Shown here in pieces: positions 52,686 through 60,482 of a stretch of DNA of 60,482 bases. Every line of letters starts with the position of its first letter. Position 1 is the stretch's first letter. The notes beneath the pieces were generated by a model. It was not told the origin of the DNA, did not search any database, and worked only from the letters and a program-made list of their open reading frames with translations. Source of the stretch: an uncultured Flavobacteriales bacterium (GTDB lineage: Bacteria; Bacteroidota; Bacteroidia; Flavobacteriales_D; Sanyastnellaceae); contig CAJQPF010000030.1 of NCBI GenBank assembly GCA_905480095.1, positions 1 through 60,482 on the forward strand, read 5' to 3'. The position numbers were made by a program, and so were the translations under genes.

Positions 52686-54248
52686 TTACGCTATAAAGTA
52701 TCGAATACTGACTGTTGCCGGCAATTCCGCGGGGAAAGTCCGTGAACAAGATTCGTCAATCCTGAGGCCTGCTTCGGCAGCCATGGCATCGTATACAGGG
52801 ATTTCTACGATATATTGATCCGCAAATCCATGTGTCGCGTCATATGCTGTAGCAGGCATACCTCCCTGACGATCTGCAGCATCATCGGGATCTATTGTGT
52901 GAAGCTCGACGACAAGAAGACCGTGTTCTGCGACATATGGAGACCATCGTAAAAAATGTTCTTTTAAGCTCTGTTCTACATGACGAAGTTTAAGACGTTC
53001 ACCTCGAAAGGCAAAGGCGCCAGTAGAAACAGCTCTATCAGGCCTGTCAATGAGCGGACGATTGAAGATACGGTTGTGATCCAGAAAAGAGCGCACACTC
53101 ATTAAATCTCCCAAGCGAATCTTGTGATGTGTCCAAAGGTCTAAGGCGAGTTGATCGGGGTCACCAATGTCTCCCCAAATAAAATGGCCATCCACGCCCT
53201 CCTGTTTAAAGTGATCTGCTGTGGCCACCAGTGCTTCTTGATTAAAATCCGCACCCACAAGTTCCAAGGGGTGACTGTCTAGGTTTTTTCCGCGTAAAGT
53301 GGAATTTTTGATTACCTCATATAAGTGCAGTAGCATGGCTCCATTGCCGCAACCCATATCACAAATTCCGACAGGTTGATCTTCTAAAGGCGCGTTAAAT
53401 ATTGATTTAACCACCTCATCCAAGTGGGTGAAATATGCTTTGTGGGCACCTCCTGAACCCCACACATTTAAGGTTCTATCTACATGAATTTCTGGTTCAC
53501 CTGGCTCGGTACGCCACAGATAAGAACCATCTCCGAAAATCAATTCTCGGGCCCAGATAAATGTTTTCGTGTAAGATGTTGTCACACCATAAGAAGCTGA
53601 ACGATTTAAAAAGAAGGCTCCCTTTTCTGTTCTGTCCCACCCCAATAGCTGAATGACTCTGCCCCAAGCCTCCTGCTTAGATGCATCCATTTTAAGGACT
53701 GCAGCATCGTGAGCTTCCCAGGTGGACAAAGGTCGCGTTCCGTGAATGGTGCCAAGGGTGACAAGCCATGGAGACACAAGTGCCCCTTCCAAATGGTTTT
53801 TTATCCTTCCCATAATCCCCTCATCAGGCATCTCTGACCAGGCATCCATTAAAATCTCCATCGCCATGATTGCGGAGGAGGTCATGGGTGTTGTGGGTGT
53901 ATTCCAAGTATTTGCCGATTCTTCTAGCCAAACCCGACCTGTGGCATATGAACTGCTGTGACGGTACCAATCTGTTGGTGTTTTCCCTACAGCAGGTCTG
54001 TAATTAATTTTATCTTCAGCGCGGACTGCTTCTAGTAATCCTTGTGAACAGAGCATTCGGAGGGCCACATTTAAATACCCTGCATTTGCTCTATACTCTG
54101 CAGCAAGTTCATCGACATCACCAGAAGAACGAAACACCCTCTCTAACAATCCCCATTCCTCAAGAACAGGAACAACTCCACACATGGCCAAACCATCTAG
54201 ATGATAGAACAGCCTCTTCCTTAATATACGTTTTTCTGATGTCTCCAT
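52686..54248 (-). CDS. SAM-dependent methyltransferase with N-terminal winged-helix region
   Basis: 520 residues. SAM-binding motif I is ICDMGCGNGAMLLHLY near residue 295, followed by LVGADFNQEALVATA and GDIGDPDQLAL. The N-terminal 100 residues (LDGLAMCGVVPVLEEWGLLERV ... YLNVALRMLCSQGLLEAV) look like the winged-helix dimerisation part of small-molecule O-methyltransferases, with a 150-residue unassigned middle. The overall layout recalls methyltransferase modules of polyketide pathways, but no biosynthetic genes are nearby. It shares an operon with the upstream C1 peptidase (9-bp gap). Substrate unknown. Confidence 0.7.
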   Translation of the reverse strand: METSEKRILRKRLFYHLDGLAMCGVVPVLEEWGLLERVFRSSGDVDELAAEYRANAGYLNVALRMLCSQGLLEAVRAEDKINYRPAVGKTPTDWYRHSSSYATGRVWLEESANTWNTPTTPMTSSAIMAMEILMDAWSEMPDEGIMGRIKNHLEGALVSPWLVTLGTIHGTRPLSTWEAHDAAVLKMDASKQEAWGRVIQLLGWDRTEKGAFFLNRSASYGVTTSYTKTFIWARELIFGDGSYLWRTEPGEPEIHVDRTLNVWGSGGAHKAYFTHLDEVVKSIFNAPLEDQPVGICDMGCGNGAMLLHLYEVIKNSTLRGKNLDSHPLELVGADFNQEALVATADHFKQEGVDGHFIWGDIGDPDQLALDLWTHHKIRLGDLMSVRSFLDHNRIFNRPLIDRPDRAVSTGAFAFRGERLKLRHVEQSLKEHFLRWSPYVAEHGLLVVELHTIDPDDAADRQGGMPATAYDATHGFADQYIVEIPVYDAMAAEAGLRIDESCSRTFPAELPATVSIRYFIA

Positions 54249-54257
54249 TGTAACTGC

Positions 54258-55397
54258 TTACCTTAATACTCTTTTCACAGCGTCTTTGTGGATGAGCACT
54301 GCAATGGTTTTTGAACGGAAGTAAGCCATCGAAATGTATTGACGACCTCCGTATTCATTTCCTTGCCCCCAGCTGTTTTTAATCACAAAATATTTTTTCC
54401 CTGACTGATCCGTCGCCAATCCAACAATATGCATCAGGTGGTCATCAGTCGTGGTTTGATTGTCAAAGCCTTTCTGACGAGACTCCTGAGTCACATCAGC
54501 CTCAACAATCTCTTGCTTCCACAGTTTGGACTCCTCACCTGCTGCAGGCAAAAGAGCCATTCCATTGCGGAAACTGAAACCCTTCTCGCTCACATCGGCA
54601 TCCCACGCGACCGTATAACCATTAACGATTGCAGCCTCCACAGAACGTTGGAGATCATCTAAAGGAACATTGTAGAACTCACCTTTGCTGAAGTTATCTG
54701 GAACTTCAAGAATAAATGTCTTGCCAAACGGGTGATGGCTGAACGACGTAATATTTATATACGCTTGGGGATCAATTCCAAGGTAATCTCGGAATGACTC
54801 AGGTGTATAAGACTGGCCTTCGAAGTCAAATGATGTTGGAAGTTCACCGAGATAGGTGTCTAAGATCCCATCTATTGTTTCTTCCCATCTTGGATCAAGC
54901 GTGCCGCTTGGCTTTTTCACAAGCGCTTCCACAGTCGCGAGAAGTGCAGCGTCCATGTCTCCATGATTATGAATCGTTTCACCATCTTGAAGGCCAGTAT
55001 ACGCTTCTTGTGGTGCAAGACCCCATCCGCTTGCAGCATTGAGTACATCGTGACAAAGACTACCAGCACTAAATTGATACTTCCCTTGCATTCTGAGATA
55101 CATGTCAGCTTTAAGGGGGTAGGTATACCTTACGGTCGCCATTTCACTCAAATCAACAACATGACCAGAAATACGCGCAGCCTCAGATTCCAGAAAGCTT
55201 GAAGTAGAATAACTCCAGCACGTGCCTGTTCGACACTGATCTTTTACAGAAGTGGCAGTAATATCTGCCAATGACTTAAACGAATATGAGAACGATTCAG
55301 CGTCCTTATCCTGAGCCAGCAAAGAACTGTTCGTAAAGAAAAAAGTTGCCAAAAGTGCGAAACCGCCCGCGTAAATGAATTGATTTTTAATTTTCAT
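54258..55397 (-). CDS. Secreted C1 papain-fold peptidase (bleomycin hydrolase/aminopeptidase C-like)
   Basis: 379 residues. Signal peptide (KNQFIYAGGFALLATFFFTNSSLLAQ), then the C1 catalytic parts: oxyanion Gln and nucleophile in KDQCRTGTCWSYS (Cys60), His in TDDHLMHIVG and Asn in VIKNSWG. Sequence order and the insert between Cys and His match the C1B peptidases related to bleomycin hydrolase, which are normally cytosolic; an exported version is characteristic of Bacteroidota. A TATTTTTA box lies 4 nt before the ATG. The methyltransferase follows on the same transcript. Confidence 0.87.
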   Translation of the reverse strand: MKIKNQFIYAGGFALLATFFFTNSSLLAQDKDAESFSYSFKSLADITATSVKDQCRTGTCWSYSTSSFLESEAARISGHVVDLSEMATVRYTYPLKADMYLRMQGKYQFSAGSLCHDVLNAASGWGLAPQEAYTGLQDGETIHNHGDMDAALLATVEALVKKPSGTLDPRWEETIDGILDTYLGELPTSFDFEGQSYTPESFRDYLGIDPQAYINITSFSHHPFGKTFILEVPDNFSKGEFYNVPLDDLQRSVEAAIVNGYTVAWDADVSEKGFSFRNGMALLPAAGEESKLWKQEIVEADVTQESRQKGFDNQTTTDDHLMHIVGLATDQSGKKYFVIKNSWGQGNEYGGRQYISMAYFRSKTIAVLIHKDAVKRVLR

Positions 55398-55401
55398 GGC
55401 C

Positions 55402-55409
55402 TAAAAATA
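55402..55409 (-). promoter_or_regulatory. -7-type promoter box of the C1 peptidase gene
   Basis: TATTTTTA, then GGCC and the ATG at 55397; 4-nt spacing as in the other leaderless candidates. Confidence 0.35.
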
Positions 55410-55423
55410 CGAACTTGCAATCC

Positions 55424-55806
55424 ATGAATAAAGAATTATTACTAATAAGCACGTTCATTGCAATAAGTTTTTTGCAAATTTCTGCTCAAACAACAGTCCA
55501 GATGAACTCGACTATTTGTGGTACCATGTATGGCCAAATGCGTACAGCAGTACCAAGTCAGCCCTCGCAAAACAGCAGTTCAGGGAAGGAGATTTATTCA
55601 TGTTTTATGCCATGGCTCGAGATTTGGGAGGCATGGATGGACTCGACTTCAAAATCAATGGCGAGGCTGCACGTTGGGAGTTTCACAACGAACACCCAGA
55701 CATTGTAAAAGTTCATTTAAACACCCCACTTAAACCTGGGGAGTCAATAGAAATAAATACGCCATTTCATGTGAGAATACCCAACGGCAAGATTTCACGA
55801 CTGAGA
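55424..55806 (+). pseudogene. Remnant of an M1-type (gluzincin) metallopeptidase gene
   Basis: The ATG at 55424 opens an intact signal peptide (MNKELLLISTFIAISFLQIS). After AQ the frame shifts by two: the second frame reads NNSPDELDYLWYHVWPNAYSS, FREGDLFMFYAMARDLGGMDGLDFKINGEA and NTPLKPGESIEINTPFHVRIPNGKISRL. These are the conserved opening blocks of Bacteroidota M1 peptidases. About 40 residues between the signal and NNSPDEL are missing, and everything after KISRL, including the HExxH catalytic domain, is gone. What follows is the 3' end of the convergent gene. So one gene lost an internal piece and its 3' bulk. Confidence 0.65.
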
Positions 55807-55812
55807 ACCCAT

Positions 55813-56742
55813 TTAGAAGGAAGCTCTCACAAAATCTCCTATGTGAGGTGGAATCAGCCAGGTGACATACAAAGAAAAATTCCAAAGTTTTTCCTGGTAT
55901 GCGCCATCTCCATTACCCAGTCGGATATTGTCGCGACTTGCTCTTAGATTTAATTCAAGATTCCCACCCTCTTCAAACATGGCTTCAAGTCCGACCACAG
56001 CGTAATATCCAAAACCCACTGATGTTAAATTGCTCGTGGCGCCCATAAATTGATTTCCGTTAAAGAACGTAATCAAATCATAGGAGTTGTTTTCAATCAT
56101 TATAAAATTATCCTTGATTTGAATCGCTGTAGCTGAACCACCGAACTCAAGAGTCCAGGCCGCTTCGTCAATAATGTAAGCTGAAGTGCGGTATCCCAAT
56201 GAACTGATCAACCTACGCTCTTTTCCGAAAATTCCATAGACACGAATATCATTACTCCCCTGCCCACCCCCAGGCAACATGTCAGTCTGCAAGGTCCAAG
56301 GTCCCGCTGCATTTAAGTTAACAGCATCAATACTCATGACGAGCGCACTTTCAGGATTCCAGAAATAAAGAAGCTTCAGACCCATCATTAAACCTGGGTC
56401 ATAAGGCATAAGCAAAGGTGAAGAATCATAGGGGATCCAAAAATTACCACCGCCAAGGTTAAGTAAATTGTTAATCTGGTCTTCCGTATTCCCAAGATAC
56501 AGTCTGTCCTCAATGGTGTATAGGGAGGCTTGATTGTCACCCAATTCATACCATCCCGCTCCATTGTAAAAAGCACTAGAATTTTGATTTGCTTGATATA
56601 CGCCCAAGTTGATTCCATATTCCAAACCTTGTCTGCGTGGAACGTAAAAATCATCGTCATCATCCCAATTTTGGCTCAACAGTGTGACAGGCAAACATGA
56701 AATAAAAGCAATCGTAAGAATGAAGGAAGATTTAAAATTCAT
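55813..56742 (-). CDS. Outer-membrane beta-barrel-like protein, function unknown
   Basis: 309 residues from the ATG at 56742; a signal peptide starts there (MNFKSSFILTIAFISCLPVTLLS). An acidic stretch DDDDDFY is followed by alternating amphipathic strands (LEYGINLGVYQAN, MMGLKLLYFWNPESALVMSIDAV, VGFGYYAVVGLEAMFEEGGNLELNLRAS) and a final strand ending in F (GDFVRASF), all typical of an outer-membrane barrel. The family is not identified. Its promoter box TATCTTGC lies 4 nt before the ATG. Its stop lies next to the M1 remnant breakpoint. Confidence 0.7.
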   Translation of the reverse strand: MNFKSSFILTIAFISCLPVTLLSQNWDDDDDFYVPRRQGLEYGINLGVYQANQNSSAFYNGAGWYELGDNQASLYTIEDRLYLGNTEDQINNLLNLGGGNFWIPYDSSPLLMPYDPGLMMGLKLLYFWNPESALVMSIDAVNLNAAGPWTLQTDMLPGGGQGSNDIRVYGIFGKERRLISSLGYRTSAYIIDEAAWTLEFGGSATAIQIKDNFIMIENNSYDLITFFNGNQFMGATSNLTSVGFGYYAVVGLEAMFEEGGNLELNLRASRDNIRLGNGDGAYQEKLWNFSLYVTWLIPPHIGDFVRASF

Positions 56743-56746
56743 AATT

Positions 56747-56754
56747 GCAAGATA
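56747..56754 (-). promoter_or_regulatory. -7-type promoter box of gene 55813-56742
   Basis: TATCTTGC on the minus strand, AATT, then ATG. Same geometry as at 11868 and 12968. Confidence 0.45.
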
Positions 56755-56787
56755 CAACGAGGGATATTTCGTGCCTATTTTTCACAA

Positions 56788-57591
56788 ATGGATTTAAGGA
56801 TACTCCCCTTGCTGTTAATTTTTGGTTGTGGTATGAACACTCCATCTGAAGAAGAAAGCACGGCAACTGTTGAACACAGTGCAGAAAAAAAGGTCGTAGA
56901 TCCAGAGCTTGCAGCCCGAGTCAGAGCAATGCTTGGCTTAGAATTTCCGACACTTGACAATGAGAACGCTGAGGATTTCCTACTCGATTGGGGCGTTGAA
57001 AACAACCAAGATTTTGTCACAATGCATACAAAACACGGCGACATTGTGGTCGAACTATTTAACGACGTGCCCTTGCACAAATCTAATTTCCTCTACAAGA
57101 TTCACAGACAATACTACAGTCCGAGTGAATTTATTCGCGTCCTGCCAGATTTCGTAATTCAGGGTGGAAATAGCGAAGAAGAAAAACCACAACAGATGAG
57201 ATATCTGATAGGTACACACTCCTTGCCGCAAGAAATGAAGGACAAGTACGTCCATACACGAGGTGCGCTTGCGATGTCTCGATCTTATATAAATAACCCG
57301 AAAAAAGCATCATCATCCTATGATTTCTATATCGTGACTGGCCGAAAAATATCTAACCACGAACTGGCGAGTATAGAGCTTGAAAAAAACATAAGATATA
57401 CCTCTCAACAAAAAAGACGCTACAACGAATTCGGGGGAACACCACATTTGGATGGTGAACATACCGTTTTCGGAAGCGTCATTCAAGGAATGAATGTCGT
57501 AGATAAACTCGCAGCAACCCCCACAGACAACAGTGATTGGCCAGTAGAGCGCTTAGAAGTTAATATGACTTCACATTCGAGAATTGAGTGA
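56788..57591 (+). CDS. Lipoprotein peptidyl-prolyl cis-trans isomerase (cyclophilin type)
   Basis: 267 residues. Short lipoprotein signal (MDLRILPLLLIFGC, Cys14), an acidic linker, then a cyclophilin domain from about residue 80: VTMHTKHGDIVVELFNDVPLHKSNFLYKIHRQYY, FIRVLPDFVIQGG, TRGALAMSRS and the end HTVFGSVIQGMNVVDKLAAT. It probably speeds proline isomerisation in periplasmic or outer-membrane proteins. An insert of about 30 residues lies between the core blocks. Divergent from the barrel protein. Confidence 0.9.
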   Translation: MDLRILPLLLIFGCGMNTPSEEESTATVEHSAEKKVVDPELAARVRAMLGLEFPTLDNENAEDFLLDWGVENNQDFVTMHTKHGDIVVELFNDVPLHKSNFLYKIHRQYYSPSEFIRVLPDFVIQGGNSEEEKPQQMRYLIGTHSLPQEMKDKYVHTRGALAMSRSYINNPKKASSSYDFYIVTGRKISNHELASIELEKNIRYTSQQKRRYNEFGGTPHLDGEHTVFGSVIQGMNVVDKLAATPTDNSDWPVERLEVNMTSHSRIE

Positions 57592-57807
57592 TTTTTTACA
57601 TCAGTTTAATGAAATTGACATCGATAATTTACCAATATTCTCTGTTTTCACTACGCACGTAGAGAGAGAGTAAGCGAGAATGTTTCGAATTGAGGATAGT
57701 CTCGGGCGTCTGCCTGTGACCTTTAAAGTAATTTGCTTCATGCATTTTAGGTTTAATATTCAACCAAATAACGCCAAGCTTTTTAAGATATTGTTTCACA
57801 GAGAGAA
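57592..57807. other. Intergenic gap, nothing assigned
   Basis: 216 bp between the convergent cyclophilin and sigma-factor genes. It contains the palindrome CTACG-CA-CGTAG and a short purine run, GAGAGAGAG. No gene or clear terminator was recognised. Confidence 0.4.
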
Positions 57808-58392
57808 TTAATATGATGTAAGTTGAACGCCATTGTCATCCACCAGTTTTTTCAGATTAATGATCGCGTAACGCATCCTTCCTAATGCCGTATTTATACT
57901 GACATTTGTGGTCTCTGCAATTTCTTTGAAGCTGAGGTCTTGATAGATGCGCATTCTCACAACAGACTGCTGTTCCGGTGGAAGGAAATCGATCAGGTCA
58001 CGAACGTCAGAATGAATCTGTTCTTGCACCAACTTATCTTCAATGTGTGTCTCACCAGTATCTAATATAGAGAACACATCAAAGTCATCACGACTGCGTA
58101 CCATGGGCATCTTTTTATTTCGACGGAAATGATCAATGGCCATATTATGGGCAATGCGAAGAATCCATGGAAGAAACTTCCCTTCCTCTACATATTTGCC
58201 CTCACGTAAAAGTCCAACTACTTTTATAAAAGTATCTTGGAACAAGTCGTTTGCCAAATCAGTATCTCTTACAATAAAATGAATTTTTGTAAAGACTCTT
58301 TCTTGGTGACGGGAAAGTAAAATTTCGAAGGCTTGCTCGTCTCCACCGCGGTAAGCACGGATTAACTCGCTGTCAGAATAAGATGCACGCAT
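57808..58392 (-). CDS. ECF-family RNA polymerase sigma factor
   Basis: 194 residues. Region 2 is ELIRAYRGGDEQAFEILLSRHQERV ... DLANDLFQDTFIKV and WILRIAHNMAIDHFRRNKK; region 4 is FLPPEQQSVVRMRIYQDLSFKEIAETTNVSINTALGRMRYAI. It directs RNA polymerase to a dedicated promoter set. No anti-sigma gene is adjacent. It is divergent from uvrA with 180 bp between them; in Bacteroidota this neighbourhood is common. Target genes cannot be read from the window. Confidence 0.92.
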   Translation of the reverse strand: MRASYSDSELIRAYRGGDEQAFEILLSRHQERVFTKIHFIVRDTDLANDLFQDTFIKVVGLLREGKYVEEGKFLPWILRIAHNMAIDHFRRNKKMPMVRSRDDFDVFSILDTGETHIEDKLVQEQIHSDVRDLIDFLPPEQQSVVRMRIYQDLSFKEIAETTNVSINTALGRMRYAIINLKKLVDDNGVQLTSY

Positions 58393-58572
58393 AACACTAC
58401 ACTTTTAGATCAAAATGGCCAGTTGAACCGGCTTTTGAAGGATTAATTAGAGTAGAAGTGTTTCTATACGTTTTTGTTTTTCTGATTTAACTACACTCAA
58501 GATACGATTTAATTTCATATTAACAATTCCAAAAGTACCTTTAACGTGTTAAAAAGTATTAAACCGCATTTC

Positions 58573-60482
58573 ATGGAGATTATCATTAGGGGGGCACGCA
58601 TGCACAATCTGAAAGATGTAGATGTTTGTATTCCTAAGAAAAAACTCACTGTTATTACGGGTCTCAGCGGATCAGGAAAGAGTTCTCTCGCTTTTGATAC
58701 GCTATATGCAGAAGGCCAAAGACGGTATGTCGAATCACTTTCTTCCTATGCCAGACAATTCCTGGGACGTTTGGACAAACCAGATGTAGATTCAATACAA
58801 GGACTCTCCCCAGCAATAGCCATTGAGCAAAGATCAGCCTCGGGAGGACCTCGCAGTACTGTAGGAACAAGAACAGAAGTTCACGATTATTTACGTATGC
58901 TCTATGCGCGAATTGGAAAAACGTACAGCCCCATTTCTGGAGAACTTGTAAAAAGAGATCGCCCCACAGAAATCATCGACAAAATTTTCGTACTAAAGGA
59001 CGACCGACGGTTTATGGTGGTTGCGCCCATCCTTGAAAAGGAAGACCGAACGCGTGAAAAACACCTCGAGCTTCTACGTCAACAAGGATTTTCAAGGGTG
59101 CTTACAAAAAAAGGGCCTGTCTTAATTGACGAACTGCTGGAGAAAAACCAGACTGAGGAAGTCCATGAAAGTAATTTGCAAATTGTCATCGACAGGATGT
59201 CGGTATCAGCAGCAAAAGAAGAGATGTCGCGGTTGGCAGACTCTCTTGAAATTGCCTTCTTTGAAGGAAATGGAGACTGTTCAGTTGTTTTTTCTGAGGA
59301 GAACGAAACGTGGGCATTTAACAATCGATTTGAACGCGATGGAATCACATTCTCTGAGCCCAGTCCAGATTTATTTAGTTTTAATAGTCCTGTAGGGGCT
59401 TGCCCGACATGTGAGGGATTTGGAAGCACGCTTGGCATTGACCCTAACAAGGTGGTTCCAGATGCTTCAAAAAGCATTTACGAAGACGCCATCGCACCAT
59501 GGCAAAGCGACAGTATGAAGAAGTGGAAGGAGAATTTAATCTTAGGGGCGGAAGAAGCAGGCATTAACATTCACGCACCATGGCATGAATTAAGCAATGA
59601 AGAGGTCGCAAAGGTTTGGTCTGGCACAAAGCGCATCAAAGGAATCAACAGGTTCTTTGAGTATGTTGTGAAAAAGGGATACAAAATTCAGTACCGCGTT
59701 TTACTGAGTCGTTACAGAGGACGGGCGATTTGTACGGAATGCAATGGCGCAAGGATTCGGAAAGAAGCATCCTACGTGCTCATCGATCAAGTGCCTGTGA
59801 CTGATATTCTTGATTGGCAAGTCAGTAAGGTCCTGAGGCATTTCAAAAATATCAATCTGAGTGAAAACGATGCAACCATCGCAAAGCGAATCATCCGTGA
59901 GATCACAGAGCGACTTGAATGCCTTTGCAACTTAGGGTTGGGATATTTAACGCTTCTAAGATCGAGTCCCACATTAAGTGGGGGCGAAAGCCAAAGAATA
60001 GGCCTAAGCACATGCCTTGGCAGCTCTCTGGTAGGCAGCACATACGTCCTAGATGAACCCAGCATAGGACTTCATCCCCACGATACAAAACGATTAATCT
60101 CCGTGCTTTACGGTCTTAGAAATCAAGGGAACACAGTTGTGGTGGTTGAACATGATGAGGATATTATGCGCGCAGCAGATTATCTTGTGGACATGGGGCC
60201 CATGGCCGGCACGTTTGGCGGCGAAGTTGTGTTTTCTGGAAACCACCAAGAACTCGAGGAATTGCCAGAAGAACATGAATCGTTGACCTCGGCATACCTC
60301 ACAAAAAGAAGAAGCATCGTCGTACCTCCTGAACGACGGGTCCTTAAAGATAAACTGACCATTTTAGGAGCAAGAGCAAACAATCTGAAGGGATTTAATG
60401 TCGATGTCCCTCTGCGGGGTTTGGTCGCAGTGACCGGTGTAAGTGGTTCAGGGAAAAGCACCTTAATCACAGATATTCTTGT
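58573..60482 (+). CDS. uvrA: UvrA excinuclease ABC subunit A, N-terminal part (3' truncated by window edge)
   Basis: 636 complete codons plus two bases up to the window end, so it is absent from the ORF track. The ATG at 58573 opens MEIIIRGARMHNLKDVDVCIPKKKL; Walker A GLSGSGKSSLAFD at residues 30-42; UvrB-binding region FVLKDDRRFMVVAP; zinc modules CPTC and CTEC; signature TLSGGESQRIGLS; Walker B VLDEPSIGLHP; and the second Walker A GVSGSGKSTLITDIL at the very edge. The sequence continues exactly at the codon where the fragment at 1-861 begins. Uses the same repair role as described for that fragment. Confidence 0.95.
   Translation, partial: MEIIIRGARMHNLKDVDVCIPKKKLTVITGLSGSGKSSLAFDTLYAEGQRRYVESLSSYARQFLGRLDKPDVDSIQGLSPAIAIEQRSASGGPRSTVGTRTEVHDYLRMLYARIGKTYSPISGELVKRDRPTEIIDKIFVLKDDRRFMVVAPILEKEDRTREKHLELLRQQGFSRVLTKKGPVLIDELLEKNQTEEVHESNLQIVIDRMSVSAAKEEMSRLADSLEIAFFEGNGDCSVVFSEENETWAFNNRFERDGITFSEPSPDLFSFNSPVGACPTCEGFGSTLGIDPNKVVPDASKSIYEDAIAPWQSDSMKKWKENLILGAEEAGINIHAPWHELSNEEVAKVWSGTKRIKGINRFFEYVVKKGYKIQYRVLLSRYRGRAICTECNGARIRKEASYVLIDQVPVTDILDWQVSKVLRHFKNINLSENDATIAKRIIREITERLECLCNLGLGYLTLLRSSPTLSGGESQRIGLSTCLGSSLVGSTYVLDEPSIGLHPHDTKRLISVLYGLRNQGNTVVVVEHDEDIMRAADYLVDMGPMAGTFGGEVVFSGNHQELEELPEEHESLTSAYLTKRRSIVVPPERRVLKDKLTILGARANNLKGFNVDVPLRGLVAVTGVSGSGKSTLITDIL

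Noticed and set aside
52733-52746. GGGGAAAGTCCG, similar to the RNase P RNA core GAGGAAAGTCC
   Set aside because: It lies on the plus strand inside the methyltransferase coding sequence (encoding TFPAELPATVS), without the second half of P4.
1-60482. Prophage, integrative element or genomic island around tRNA-Arg
   Set aside because: No integrase, no repeat of the tRNA 3' end, and flanking genes look chromosomal.

Overview
The window looks like a chromosomal segment of a free-living, probably marine member of the Bacteroidota, close to Flavobacteriales. Supporting signs are type IX secretion (T9SS) C-terminal sorting domains, a DUF4249-type lipoprotein, cysteine-rich GCTDxxAxNY modules, a NrtR-like Nudix regulator, FucP/GluP-type sugar transport, no Shine-Dalgarno sequences, and many copies of the Bacteroidota -7 promoter element TAnnTTTG. 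No phage, insertion sequence, plasmid replication gene or CRISPR array was seen. All assignments come from reading the sequence; no database search was run.

Layout. 1-7.1 kb: 3' part of uvrA, a LOG-family hydrolase, htpG, a TerB-DnaJ protein and a large secreted zinc metalloprotease. 7.1-11.8 kb: an orphan HPt protein, a translationally coupled LysM/SGNH/MBOAT operon that looks like an envelope O-acylation system, and a 50-residue lipoprotein missed by the ORF track. 11.9-20.5 kb: small membrane and secreted proteins, meaB, a degenerate LytS-like pseudokinase, hisS, ung, a SF2 helicase, an intact LytS-type kinase and tsaD. 20.6-34.5 kb: tamB, two glycosyltransferases, a T9SS cargo protein, a STAS/SEC14-like protein, a DUF4249 lipoprotein, a divergent acyl-CoA reductase/ferredoxin pair, two secreted proteins, a Smr-domain protein and threonine aldolase. 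34.5-50.2 kb: an accessory secretion and glycan region with a 2012-residue cysteine-rich PKD protein, an M28 peptidase, and a laminarin-type locus (repeat protein, Nudix-type regulator, GH16 beta-glucanase, T9SS protein, MFS sugar transporter). 50.2-57.6 kb: a secreted intradiol dioxygenase, tRNA-Arg(ACG), about 1.1 kb without protein genes, a methyltransferase, a secreted C1 peptidase, an M1-peptidase remnant, an outer-membrane protein and a lipoprotein cyclophilin. 57.8-60.5 kb: an ECF sigma factor and the 5' part of uvrA.

The most striking object is the 51.56-52.60 kb interval. It carries many stable stems whose G-U pairs only work on the minus strand, several GAAA tetraloops, a promoter-like start and a strong terminator-like 3' hairpin. 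It reads as a large structured non-coding RNA just upstream of tRNA-Arg, of no class I recognise. A second pattern is a -7-type promoter box 3-4 nt before the ATG of at least nine genes, which implies leaderless mRNAs. A third is a 22-bp element upstream of two paralogous secreted-protein genes in the glycan locus, with a weaker version before the GH16 gene. Finally, the two window ends fall at the same point of uvrA and together make one full-length protein, so the sequence may be a circularly permuted contig.
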